From the NCBI RefSeq assembly GCF_020786625.1, contig NZ_JAJGRC010000001.1:1116001-1180000 (forward strand): a DNA stretch of 64,000 bases, given 5' to 3'. Both the position numbers and the translations under genes were made by a program. Source of the DNA: Salinicoccus sp. RF5 (GTDB lineage: Bacteria > Bacillota > Bacilli > Staphylococcales > Salinicoccaceae). This document shows, piece after piece, positions 16,805 to 24,254 of the stretch. The notes under the pieces are model-generated. The model searched no databases, had not been told where the DNA came from, and saw only the letters and a list, made by a program, of their open reading frames with translations. Numbering within the stretch: position 1 is the stretch's first letter; the number at the start of each line of letters is the position of its first letter.

Positions 16805-16889
16805 AGAAATCACCTTAATTTATTGTAACATAATTCGGTCTGCCATTTGTATAAAGTCCCCATCAGAGATGCTACGCCAAATATATTAT

Positions 16890-16904
16890 TTATAATAATT
16901 ACAA
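16890..16904. promoter_or_regulatory. PerR-type box 1 (one mismatch)
   Basis: TTATAATAATTACAA differs at one base from the PerR box TTATAATNATTATAA. It lies in the divergent region between the DUF72 and cupin genes. Its centre is 32 bases from box 2, about three helical turns. Confidence 0.65.
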
Positions 16905-16921
16905 TCTATGTTATAGTTTAT

Positions 16922-16936
16922 TTATAATTATTATAA
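16922..16936. promoter_or_regulatory. PerR-type box 2 (perfect)
   Basis: TTATAATTATTATAA is an exact match to the PerR consensus TTATAATNATTATAA, not to Fur (TGATAATNATTATCA) or Zur boxes. It lies 124 bases upstream of the cupin start, so at least one promoter of the divergent region should be under Fur-family peroxide control. The AT-rich region offers several promoter-like hexamers, and I cannot assign the start site. Confidence 0.78.
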
Positions 16937-17060
16937 ATAATATGAGCATCTCTTTTGTCGATGACGGGAAGTTGATATAAGATGGTAGTTGAAAACGCAG
17001 CGATTATGGTTGTTTATATTCATATATAAATAATAAAAGCATCTTAAGGAGATGACTCCA

Positions 17061-17486
17061 ATGGTTCTTGATCTGAAGGACTATGGAAACGACCCATTTG
17101 TAATCAACATCGACGACGCTACACTGCAGAACGAAGATTACCGCGTTGCACTATGGACGGGTGAGGAAATCCAGATTACGCTCATGTCCATTCCGCCCGG
17201 CGGGGACATCGGTGGGGAGGTCCATGAAGGGCACGACCAGTTCCTGCGCCTCGAAGCTGGACACGGCAAGGTGATCATGGGGGATTCCGAAGATGAAATC
17301 ACTTTTGAAAAGGAAGTCGGCCCGGATGAGGTCATCCTGATTCCAAAAGGCAAGTTCCACAATGTGATGACTGTCGGCGATGAACCGATGAAGCTCTATT
17401 CAATCTACGGCCCGGCACACCATCCCCAAGGAACCAGACAGGCGACGAAAGAGATCGCCATGGAGGAAGAATCAGACCATCACTGA
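17061..17486 (+). CDS. Cupin-domain protein
   Basis: A 141-residue single-domain cupin. The first cupin motif is GGEVHEGHDQFLRLEAGHGK, giving His, His and Glu as likely metal ligands, and the second is IPKGKFHNVMTVGDEP, giving the third His. The C-terminal tail is His/Glu-rich. Similar small cupins bind Fe, Mn or Ni; the substrate is unknown. ATG 17061 is used because AAGGAG directly touches ATG 17052 but sits nine bases from 17061. Two PerR-type boxes upstream suggest peroxide induction. Confidence 0.82.
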   Translation: MVLDLKDYGNDPFVINIDDATLQNEDYRVALWTGEEIQITLMSIPPGGDIGGEVHEGHDQFLRLEAGHGKVIMGDSEDEITFEKEVGPDEVILIPKGKFHNVMTVGDEPMKLYSIYGPAHHPQGTRQATKEIAMEEESDHH

Positions 17487-17507
17487 CCCCACCCCCAATG
17501 CAGGAAA

Positions 17508-17529
17508 CAGCCATGCAGGTGCATGGCTG
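17508..17529. other. Perfect hairpin without T-tract between cupin and fetA
   Basis: CAGCCATGCA and TGCATGGCTG form a perfect 10-bp stem around GG. Flanking AGGAA and TTCCT could extend it. No T run follows on either strand, so it is not a normal intrinsic terminator. An mRNA processing or stability element between cupin and fetA would fit. Confidence 0.6.
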
Positions 17530-17589
17530 CATCATTCCTGCCATTGAAGAACCATCCCTGCCACTCTAATGTATAAGGAGCACATTCCC

Positions 17590-18294
17590 ATGACTATAAT
17601 AGAATTCAAAAACGTCAGCCACAATGACATTCTACATAATATTACCGGCCACTTTAACGAGGGGCGCATCACAACCTTCGTCGGACCCAGTGGTGCAGGA
17701 AAGACCACATGCCTGAAGCACATCAACGGTCTGCTGTCGCCCGATTCCGGAGAGATATTCTTCAGGGGCGAGAACATTGCTGATATGGATATGATCGAAT
17801 TGAGGAAGCGCATCGGCATGGCCTTCCAGAGTGCACCAATGATCGGCGGCACCGTCTATGACAACCTCAACCTTCCAAAAGCCATCTTCGGTGAGACAAT
17901 CGATGAGGCGCATGCCCTCGAGTGCCTCGAACGTGTCGACCTCGGCGGCATCCCGCTCGATCAGAATGTAAAGTCACTTTCCGGCGGGGAGAAGAGCCGC
18001 ATCTCCATCGCACGCACGCTCGTCAACCGCCCCGAGGTCCTGCTCCTCGATGAGATCACTGCGAGCCTCGACTACCGGATGGTGAAGGAGGTCGAACGGC
18101 TGATCATCCGCCTGCAGCGCGAAAATAATGTCACCGTCATCTGGATCACCCACGACCTCGATCAGGCACGCCGGGTCAGCGATGACATGTGGTTCCTCAG
18201 AAGTGGAGAGCTGATCGAATTCGGGGACGCCTCCTTCATCGACCAGTCGGATAATCCGCTCATCAGAAAATTTGTGGAGGGGGAAGAACTTTGA
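17590..18294 (+). CDS. fetA: FetA-like ABC transporter ATP-binding protein
   Basis: A 234-residue ABC ATPase: Walker A GPSGAGKTT, Q-loop MAFQSAP, signature LSGGEKSRISIARTL, Walker B VLLLDEITASLD and H-loop THD. It pairs with the UPF0014 permease encoded next, as in Escherichia coli FetAB (YbbLM), linked to iron export and resistance to peroxide. ATG 17590 has AAGGAG nine bases upstream; an earlier in-frame ATG (17569) lacks one. The stop overlaps the permease TTG start (TTGA). Position after a cupin with PerR-type boxes fits an iron/peroxide role. Confidence 0.85.
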   Translation: MTIIEFKNVSHNDILHNITGHFNEGRITTFVGPSGAGKTTCLKHINGLLSPDSGEIFFRGENIADMDMIELRKRIGMAFQSAPMIGGTVYDNLNLPKAIFGETIDEAHALECLERVDLGGIPLDQNVKSLSGGEKSRISIARTLVNRPEVLLLDEITASLDYRMVKEVERLIIRLQRENNVTVIWITHDLDQARRVSDDMWFLRSGELIEFGDASFIDQSDNPLIRKFVEGEEL

Positions 18295-19055
18295 GTTATG
18301 CACAGCTTGCACTGTCCCTGATATTCATCGCCATCCCGCTCGGCTTGGCGATCGTGCTCAAACTCGGACTTGAAAAGGATATCATCATCGCCACCATCCG
18401 TTCGATTATACAGCTGCTGATCATCGGATACATCCTCACCTTCGTCTTCGAAAGCGACAGTCCGATCTTCATCATACTGATGATCATGCTCATGATCGCC
18501 GCTGCCACACAGAACATCATCAAGAAGGGGGACGGCATTCCGGGCATCACCTGGATGATCGTCCTTACCCTCATCGTTGTCGAAACGGTGACGATGGGTA
18601 TCATGCTGAGTTTCGGCATCATCCCTTTCGCTCCGGAAGAAGTCATCCCGATCAGCGGCATGGTCATCGGCAACTGTATGGTGCTGTCCCTGCTCTTCCT
18701 CAACAAATTCAAGGATGAGGTCGACCGCAGTGATGAAACCATCGAACTCATCCTGTCCATGGGCGGCCAGCCAAAAGTCGCCATCGACAAGAGTCTGAAG
18801 TCTGCAATCCAGACCAGCATGATTCCGACGATAGAAGCCCAGAAGACCATGGGGCTCGTCCAGTTGCCGGGCATGATGAGCGGCCTCATCATCGGCGGCG
18901 CCGATCCGATGGAAGCCGTCATGTACCAGCTGCTGATCCTGTTCCTCATACTGACCACCGCAGCCATGTCCTCCGTCATGGTCGGATATATGGCCTATCC
19001 GAAACTGTTCAACCAGAAGATGCAGTTCATCGGTCTTCAGTATAAAACAAAATAG
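18291..19055 (+). CDS. fetB: FetB-like ABC permease (UPF0014)
   Basis: A 254-residue membrane protein with about seven hydrophobic segments, matching the UPF0014/FetB family. Conserved stretches are RSIIQLLIIGYIL near the N terminus, ISGMVIGNCM in the middle, and LPGMMSGLIIGGADPMEAV in the C-terminal part. It forms the membrane channel for the FetA ATPase; the E. coli homologue exports iron. The start is TTG at 18291, inside the fetA stop, preceded by GGAGGGGG. A terminator follows directly. Confidence 0.87.
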   Translation: MSYAQLALSLIFIAIPLGLAIVLKLGLEKDIIIATIRSIIQLLIIGYILTFVFESDSPIFIILMIMLMIAAATQNIIKKGDGIPGITWMIVLTLIVVETVTMGIMLSFGIIPFAPEEVIPISGMVIGNCMVLSLLFLNKFKDEVDRSDETIELILSMGGQPKVAIDKSLKSAIQTSMIPTIEAQKTMGLVQLPGMMSGLIIGGADPMEAVMYQLLILFLILTTAAMSSVMVGYMAYPKLFNQKMQFIGLQYKTK

Positions 19056-19061
19056 ATTTCG

Positions 19062-19087
19062 AATCCGCTTCCGGTTGGAGGCGGATT
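19062..19087 (+). terminator. Terminator of fetB
   Basis: An 11-bp stem (AATCCGCTTCC with GGAGGCGGATT, one G-U pair) and GGTT loop, followed by TTTTTATTTTT on the plus strand, shortly after the fetB stop. Confidence 0.9.
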
Positions 19088-19126
19088 TTTTATTTTTATG
19101 GGGCGGATGGGTGGTGGAGGGTGTTT

Positions 19127-19488
19127 AACTCGCCGTCGTTCTGGTTGCGACGGTGAATTAAACCTCCAACTCGCCGTCGTTCTGGTTGCGACGGTGAATT
19201 AAACCTCCAACTCGCCATCGTTCCGCCTGCGACGGTGAATTAAGCCCGCAACTCGCCCTCGTTCCGCCTGCGATGGTGAATTAAACCCGCAACTCGCCCT
19301 CGTTCCGCCTGCGATGGTGAATTAAGCCCGCAACTCGCCCTCGTTCCGCCTGCGATGGTGAGTTAAGTCTCTAACTTGCCGTCGTTTTGGTTGCGACGGT
19401 GAATTAAACCTCCAACTCGCCGTCGTTCTGGCTGCGATGGTGAATTAAGCCCGCAACTCGCCGTCGTTCTGGCTGCGATGGTGAATTG
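19127..19488. repeat. Nine tandem 41-bp hairpin units
   Basis: Units start at 19127, 19168, 19209, 19250, 19291, 19332, 19373, 19414 and 19455, all exactly 41 bases apart; the last is cut after about 33 bases. Each begins AACTCGCC or close and contains a self-complementary core: CGCCGTCG pairs with CGACGGTG, and TTAA with AATTAA outside it. Units 1 and 2 are identical. Units 3-6 share TTCCGCCTG in the loop, the others TTCTGGTTG or TTCTGGCTG. There are no unique spacers, so it is not CRISPR. It lies between convergent genes; 41 is not a multiple of three, arguing against a coding repeat. Confidence 0.95.
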
Positions 19489-19659
19489 GACAAAAAAAGG
19501 TGCACAAATGTGCACCTTTCTACCTGCTATCTTCTGTAACTTCTCCATAGCGTACTGCGATAATGTGACGGCGCCCGCAATGACACCGGTCATTACTCCT
19601 TCTACAAACAAACCGAGCAGACCTCCTGCAATCACATATGTTGTCACCCTATTCTTCAT
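19363..19659 (-). CDS. Small membrane protein; frame runs through its terminator into the repeats
   Basis: An ATG at 19659 with AGAGG eight bases upstream opens a frame of 98 residues. The first ~47 look real: MKNRVTTYVIAGGLLGLFVEG and a further hydrophobic, Gly-rich stretch make one or two membrane segments, then MEKLQKIAGRK. The frame then passes through a strong terminator (19492-19519) and on into the hairpin repeats, stopping at 19363. A transcript ending at that terminator would have no stop codon. Either the gene has been damaged near its end (a one-base shift would give TAG after Gly), or read-through is normal. Function unknown. Confidence 0.5.
   Translation of the reverse strand: MKNRVTTYVIAGGLLGLFVEGVMTGVIAGAVTLSQYAMEKLQKIAGRKVHICAPFFVQFTIAARTTASCGLNSPSQPERRRVGGLIHRRNQNDGKLET
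19492..19519 (-). terminator. Strong terminator inside the small membrane frame
   Basis: AAAGGTGCAC/GTGCACCTTT with a four-base loop, followed on the minus strand by seven T (19492-19498). It lies at the edge of the 41-bp repeat array and before any in-frame stop of the gene starting at 19659. Confidence 0.9.
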
Positions 19660-19680
19660 ACATCAAACCTCTTTTCATGA

Positions 19681-20238
19681 CTACAGCTTTTCCCCGAGGG
19701 TCTCTTTTATGCTTTCGTATGTGGCCTGCCAGAATGTCTCATCACTAATAAAGCGCGAAGTCAGCGTCTGGATGGCTTCCTTGAACTGGGCATCGTATTC
19801 CGGCGCATCCTTTTCCGGCAACCCGGCCATCAGCTGGTCGACTGCTGTCTGCACCGTTTCTGAACGCGGGCCCCAGTGCGCGACTTCTTCCCCGTCTTCA
19901 TCAATGAAGATGAAGATGGGGATCGAACGGGATCTGCCGTTCGTCAAATACTGATCCATCAGTTCGAGATTGCTGTCCCTCAGCAACATACGTACTTCCA
20001 TGTGGCTCTTTTCGGCCAGGTGCAGCAGTATCGGGATGTTCATCATGGCATCACCGCACCAGTCCTCGGTAAGGACGATGACCCGGAGTTTCCGGTTTTC
20101 CAGCTGCCTGAAAAAGTTTTCGTCATCCGGAACCTGGAATTCATCGTATACCTTCTGCAGGTTCTCCCTGTGCTTTTCCATATCTTCTATATAGACTTCT
20201 GCTGTCATTGCCTGATCATACCAATGTTCGAGCGGCAT
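19681..20238 (-). CDS. Thioredoxin-fold family protein (single-Cys WCGD type)
   Basis: A 185-residue protein with a thioredoxin-like core. The active-site region is VLTEDWCGDAMMNIPIL, with one Cys where classical thioredoxins have WCGPC, and the cis-Pro region is RSRSIPIFIFIDEDG. The long helical N and C termini are typical of the bacillar Thioredoxin_9-like group, whose function is unknown. The lack of a second Cys argues against disulfide reductase activity. RBS GGAGG lies seven bases before the ATG. It is followed by the small membrane gene on the same strand. Confidence 0.82.
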   Translation of the reverse strand: MPLEHWYDQAMTAEVYIEDMEKHRENLQKVYDEFQVPDDENFFRQLENRKLRVIVLTEDWCGDAMMNIPILLHLAEKSHMEVRMLLRDSNLELMDQYLTNGRSRSIPIFIFIDEDGEEVAHWGPRSETVQTAVDQLMAGLPEKDAPEYDAQFKEAIQTLTSRFISDETFWQATYESIKETLGEKL

Positions 20239-20367
20239 CTTCTCTCCTCCAATATTCCTTTATCATCCCGATTATATCATTCCCTCGTACACCCAACTAA
20301 TAAATGGGCATTGTATTTTTTGATGCCCTGGACTATCCTTTTAATAATAGAGAAGGGAGGCACAAGT

Positions 20368-21282
20368 ATGGAATCGAATTCGAAGCACCTCAGGGGCCTG
20401 ATTTTTGTACTGCTCGGTGCAACATTATGGGGCGTCGGAGGTACAGCTTCTGACTATATTTTCAGGAACACGCCGGTCACTGTGGAATGGTATGTGGCAT
20501 TCCGCCTGACGGTGAGCGGCATCATCCTTCTTTTTGCATATTGGCTGTTTTCACGGAAACAGCAGCCTGTCCGGCTCGACCGCCGCACCCTTGGCATGCT
20601 GATCATCTATAGCCTCCTCGGCATGACGATGGTGCAGTATTCATTTATGGCGGCAATCGGTTACGGCAATGCCGCCATTGCAACGGTGCTTCAGTATACG
20701 GGTCCAATCTACATCATCCTGTGGCTGATCATCCGCAAATATGCAAAATGGACGTTCGCCGACGCCTTCATCATTCTCGGCATCATCACTGGCGTTGTGC
20801 TTCTTGCAACAAATGGAGACCTCTCAAGGCTGGTCGTCTCACCTCCCGCCCTGATATGGGGTCTGATATCGGGTGTTGCACTCGCATACTACACCCTGCA
20901 TGCCCAAGTGCTCCTGTACCGTCTGCACCCGCTCCAGCTCGTCGGCGGTTCGATGCTCATCGGGGGGATTGCGATGAACTTCATCCATCCCATCTGGCAG
21001 TTTGATTTCAGCTTCGACTGGACGGTCGGGCTCATCACCATACTGCTCTTCTCCGTCCTTTTTGGAACGACCCTCGCTTTCCTTCTTTACATAACCAGCC
21101 TGAAGCACATCTCTTCAAAGGAAGGTGGCGTCCTCGGAACTGTCGAACCAGCTTCGGCGGTCCTGAGTTCAGTGTTATGGCTTAATATCAACCTGGGATG
21201 GTATCAGATCATCGGAACCATCATCATCCTCGGGGTGGCCCTCTATATTTCCGTCGGCCGCAAGGAGATGGAGAAAAAATAA
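20368..21282 (+). CDS. EamA-family (DMT) transporter
   Basis: A 304-residue membrane protein with about ten hydrophobic segments in two EamA repeats: GATLWGVGGTASDYIF near the N terminus, and the second half beginning near residue 152. Conserved EamA stretches include ALQYTGPIYIILW-like AIATVLQYTGPIYI and GGVLGTVEPASAVLSSV. DMT proteins export or import metabolites or drugs; the substrate cannot be told. ATG 20368 is preceded by AAGGGAGG. The frame is open upstream to 19876, but that overlaps the thioredoxin-fold gene and has no membrane character. Confidence 0.88.
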   Translation: MESNSKHLRGLIFVLLGATLWGVGGTASDYIFRNTPVTVEWYVAFRLTVSGIILLFAYWLFSRKQQPVRLDRRTLGMLIIYSLLGMTMVQYSFMAAIGYGNAAIATVLQYTGPIYIILWLIIRKYAKWTFADAFIILGIITGVVLLATNGDLSRLVVSPPALIWGLISGVALAYYTLHAQVLLYRLHPLQLVGGSMLIGGIAMNFIHPIWQFDFSFDWTVGLITILLFSVLFGTTLAFLLYITSLKHISSKEGGVLGTVEPASAVLSSVLWLNINLGWYQIIGTIIILGVALYISVGRKEMEKK

Positions 21283-21304
21283 AACCACCCTGCAGGGTGG
21301 TTTT
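21281..21304. terminator. Bidirectional terminator
   Basis: AAAACCACCC and GGGTGGTTTT with TGCA between, flanked by A and T runs. It lies between the convergent EamA and prenyltransferase genes. Confidence 0.9.
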
Positions 21305-22237
21305 TTACATATCCGGAAACAGGCCCAGCCATATCGCTGTGACCATCGCCAGCAGAAGGAGCACTTTTTCGTAGGCGGTCACCTGTTCGACATCCCGTAC
21401 CCGCATCCTGAGCACGAGATAGATGCCATACCCGAGCATGAGCAGCGTACCGATGGCACCGATCGGCCGGTCCCCTATCATGAAAAAGGCGATCAGACCG
21501 ACCAGGAGGAGATAAATCAATGCAGGCAGGCCTGCACGGTTCATTCCAAACCGCTTCACTGCCCATACGACACTCGTTTCCTTCACAGGTGTCGCCCTGC
21601 GGTCGGCTCGGATATCAGGCACATGGTGAATCATGACCCAGGCCATGCACCAGATTGCGTTGATCAATGCATTCTGCCAGGCCCAGGCGGGGATGTGATC
21701 CAGCATGATCCATGGTGCTGCCAACCCCAGCAGCAGAAGGGAGGGGAACAGGCTCAGCCATTCGCCAAGGAAGGGGCGGTATGCAAACCTGAATGGTGCA
21801 AGGGAATATGTAGCCGCCCCCCACAACCCGACCATGCACAGGATCGCGAGCTCAATCTGTCCGAAAAGGAAAAACAATGCTGCAGCAAACACGAGTATCG
21901 CCGTCACGATAAGACCTATGCGCTTCAGCATGCCGAGGGTCATGGTGCCGGTCTGCAGCACACGGCTGCCGCCTGACAGCAGTCCCGGACTTTCCTGATC
22001 GGTACCGGAGTGGAAATCTGTGATGTCATTGAAGACATGGGTGAGCACACCGTGGACGAGAAACCCTCCGATCACGAGCAGAATGAATAATAGAAATAGA
22101 TTGGACTTCGATACATCGTACCCGAACGCCAACGGGAGCACCGTTGATATGATCGTTGCGATACTCGATGTCACGACCGCAACCACCCGCATGAGCATCC
22201 CGATTCCCCTGAAACTGTATGATCCCTGTTCTGCCAT
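21305..22237 (-). CDS. UbiA-family prenyltransferase
   Basis: A 310-residue membrane protein with eight or nine hydrophobic segments. The first Asp-rich motif is FNDITDFHSGTD (Mg-prenyl diphosphate binding) and the second is VPDIRADRRA. It resembles the MenA-like part of the UbiA family, which attaches prenyl chains to aromatic acids, but whether this is the menaquinone enzyme itself is uncertain. The divergent second motif and the lack of men neighbours leave the substrate open. RBS AAAGGGG precedes the ATG. Confidence 0.8.
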   Translation of the reverse strand: MAEQGSYSFRGIGMLMRVVAVVTSSIATIISTVLPLAFGYDVSKSNLFLLFILLVIGGFLVHGVLTHVFNDITDFHSGTDQESPGLLSGGSRVLQTGTMTLGMLKRIGLIVTAILVFAAALFFLFGQIELAILCMVGLWGAATYSLAPFRFAYRPFLGEWLSLFPSLLLLGLAAPWIMLDHIPAWAWQNALINAIWCMAWVMIHHVPDIRADRRATPVKETSVVWAVKRFGMNRAGLPALIYLLLVGLIAFFMIGDRPIGAIGTLLMLGYGIYLVLRMRVRDVEQVTAYEKVLLLLAMVTAIWLGLFPDM

Positions 22238-22257
22238 AAATATACCCCTTTCGCCCT

Positions 22258-22584
22258 TTATGTTACATGCTGTCGTGCATTGCGCAGTGCCTGTTCGATA
22301 TCACGCTTCCAGCGCTTCCTGCCATTGACGACAAAACGCATGGATTCTCCACTTCTAAGGACGAGTTCCAGTCCGTTCGGGACCGGGAGCACCTTCATGA
22401 TATGGTGGCTGATGAGATTCACATGCTCCACTTCCTCGAGTGCTATTTTCGATTTCTTGTTGTTCAGATTCATCGCGTGCGGAAAATGATATATATATTT
22501 CGATGTCAGGTGGAGTTTTCCACCTTTGGCCACGCCATTTTTGAACAGGTTGCCGTTACCGCTTCTCAAAGCCTTTTCCTTCAC
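22258..22584 (-). CDS. Small GRAM/PH-like protein
   Basis: A 108-residue soluble protein, rich in Lys/Arg/His. A beta-rich core from about residue 20 (GGKLHLTSKYIYHFPH, then IALEEVEHVNLI and GLELVLRSGESMRFVVNGRK) resembles a GRAM/PH-type domain, which can bind lipids or peptides. The start is GTG at 22584, preceded by GGAGGAGAAGAA and overlapping the nnrD/E stop (GTGA), so it is translationally coupled. The function is unknown; the fold assignment is by pattern only. Confidence 0.55.
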   Translation of the reverse strand: MKEKALRSGNGNLFKNGVAKGGKLHLTSKYIYHFPHAMNLNNKKSKIALEEVEHVNLISHHIMKVLPVPNGLELVLRSGESMRFVVNGRKRWKRDIEQALRNARQHVT

Positions 22585-24122
22585 TTCTTCTCCTCCATTT
22601 CCTTGAGTATCCCTTTGGCCGCTTCAATGACATCCCCGGGCGTGACGCCATAATGGGAATGAATGCCTGCCGCCCTTTCACCAGCGGTTGCATGCAGATA
22701 TACCGCAATCTGCATCGCTTCGGCTGCCTCGGCACCCTGGGCCAGGAAGGCAGCGATCATTCCTGTGAGGACATCGCCGCTTCCCCCTTTTGCAAGCGCA
22801 TCATTTCCATGCGGATTCACCCAGAGCCTTTCAGGCGTCGCGATGATCGTCCGATGCCCCTTCAGTACGAAATTGACCTGATACTTTTCTGCAAAGTCCT
22901 TCGCAACACCCATCCTGTCGGCTTCAATATCAGCGACCGTCCGGTCTGTCAGATTGGCCATCTCGCCAGGGTGCGGCGTGAGGATGACGGGCCCATCGTA
23001 TCGGGCCAGGAGTTCAAGCCGGTCCTTCACATGATGCAGTCCATCAGCATCTATGATGATCGGCTGACCATCCAGCTGCCGGATGATCTCTTCGATGAAT
23101 GCCTCTCCTCCATCAAACCTTCCAAGTCCCGGTCCGATGGCCACTGCATTGACCTTCTCAAACAGTTCCGCCTCCACACCCGCACCACTGAAATGGCCGT
23201 CAGCTTCCGGCAGGGTCCGGAGGAGGGCCAGCTGGTTCTGCCCGGCAACGGCCGGGTAGATGCCTTCCGGTATCGCCAATGTGACGAGGCCGGCCCCCGT
23301 CTTATATGCGGCATGGGCACTATAGAGTGGGGCACCGACAAACGGTCTGGAGCCGCCAATGACCAGCGCATGTCCGAAAGTACCCTTATGCCCAAACTCC
23401 GGTCTCCCGGGCAGTGCCTGGACAGCCAGCTGCTCCGTGACCAGTTCGGGCAGCTTCATACCGATCCTATCCGCCAGCGTTCCCGGCACTGAAATGTCCT
23501 TCACTGCAAGCCGTCCGATGACGGAAGGCCCATCCTGCGTAAAGAAGCCGAGCTTCGGAAATGCGAACGTGATTGTTTCGTCCGCCCGCACCGCCACATT
23601 CTCCACCCGCCCTGTATCACAGTCGAGACCCGATGGCAGGTCCACCGCATATACATGTGCTGCATGACTGTTGACCCTCTCGATGACACGGTCGAACGGC
23701 GCCCTTACCGCACCGGATATACCCGTACCAAGCATTGCATCGACGATCACATCAGATGAGGCAAGCGCTGCATCGAGATGCGCCAACCCTTCTTCGACGG
23801 AATGGAGCGGCAGCTCCCTCGCAGTATGTATCCGGTATTGCACCAACGCATCGCCCTTCAGCTTTCCCGGGTCCACAAGCAGCCAGGGCGCCGGGGTATA
23901 GCCTGCATCGGACAGGCGTCTGGCGATGACGAACCCATCCCCTCCGTTATTTCCACTGCCGATCAATATGACGATCGGCACCGACTGGTCCGGGTATGAC
24001 CGGATGATCTCTTCTGCAACCTGGTTGCCGGCAATCTCCATGAGTACGGCACCGGATATACCCACTTCATCCATCGCAAACTGTTCGATGGCGCGCATTT
24101 CATCCCGCTTCACAATTTTCAT
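22581..24122 (-). CDS. nnrD: Bifunctional NAD(P)H-hydrate repair enzyme
   Basis: A 513-residue fusion. The N-terminal ~210 residues are the NAD(P)HX epimerase (YjeF_N) domain with LIGSGNNGGDGFVIARRL and DAMLGTGISG. The C-terminal part is the ADP-dependent NAD(P)HX dehydratase with LTPHPGEMA and NDALAKGGSGDVLTGMI. Together they repair hydrated NAD(P)H back to NAD(P)H. ATG 24122 is preferred (GGGGGTTG upstream); a start at 24158 would add 12 residues. It is cotranscribed with the GRAM-like gene through a GTGA overlap. Confidence 0.93.
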   Translation of the reverse strand: MKIVKRDEMRAIEQFAMDEVGISGAVLMEIAGNQVAEEIIRSYPDQSVPIVILIGSGNNGGDGFVIARRLSDAGYTPAPWLLVDPGKLKGDALVQYRIHTARELPLHSVEEGLAHLDAALASSDVIVDAMLGTGISGAVRAPFDRVIERVNSHAAHVYAVDLPSGLDCDTGRVENVAVRADETITFAFPKLGFFTQDGPSVIGRLAVKDISVPGTLADRIGMKLPELVTEQLAVQALPGRPEFGHKGTFGHALVIGGSRPFVGAPLYSAHAAYKTGAGLVTLAIPEGIYPAVAGQNQLALLRTLPEADGHFSGAGVEAELFEKVNAVAIGPGLGRFDGGEAFIEEIIRQLDGQPIIIDADGLHHVKDRLELLARYDGPVILTPHPGEMANLTDRTVADIEADRMGVAKDFAEKYQVNFVLKGHRTIIATPERLWVNPHGNDALAKGGSGDVLTGMIAAFLAQGAEAAEAMQIAVYLHATAGERAAGIHSHYGVTPGDVIEAAKGILKEMEEKK

Positions 24123-24173
24123 GTTCAACCCCCATTCGCCTTTTCTGCCATTATACACTCAATTGTTTGAAAA

Positions 24174-24201
24174 TAAAAAACCCACGGCAAAGATTGCCAT
24201 G
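24174..24201 (-). terminator. Terminator of the D-amino-acid lyase gene
   Basis: A nine-bp stem (CCATGGCAA with TTGCCGTGG, one G-U pair) followed on the minus strand by GTTTTTTATTTT. Confidence 0.85.
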
Positions 24202-24254
24202 GAAATATTCAGCCGCCTTTCATGCATTTCTCCATATTCAGCGCCGCGTCCATC

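Noticed and set aside
16922-16936. Fur or Zur box
   Set aside because: The outer bases are TTA...TAA rather than TGA...TCA (Fur) or TCG...CGA (Zur), so PerR fits best.
19127-19488. CRISPR array
   Set aside because: The 41-base units are contiguous and contain no variable spacers; no cas genes are present.
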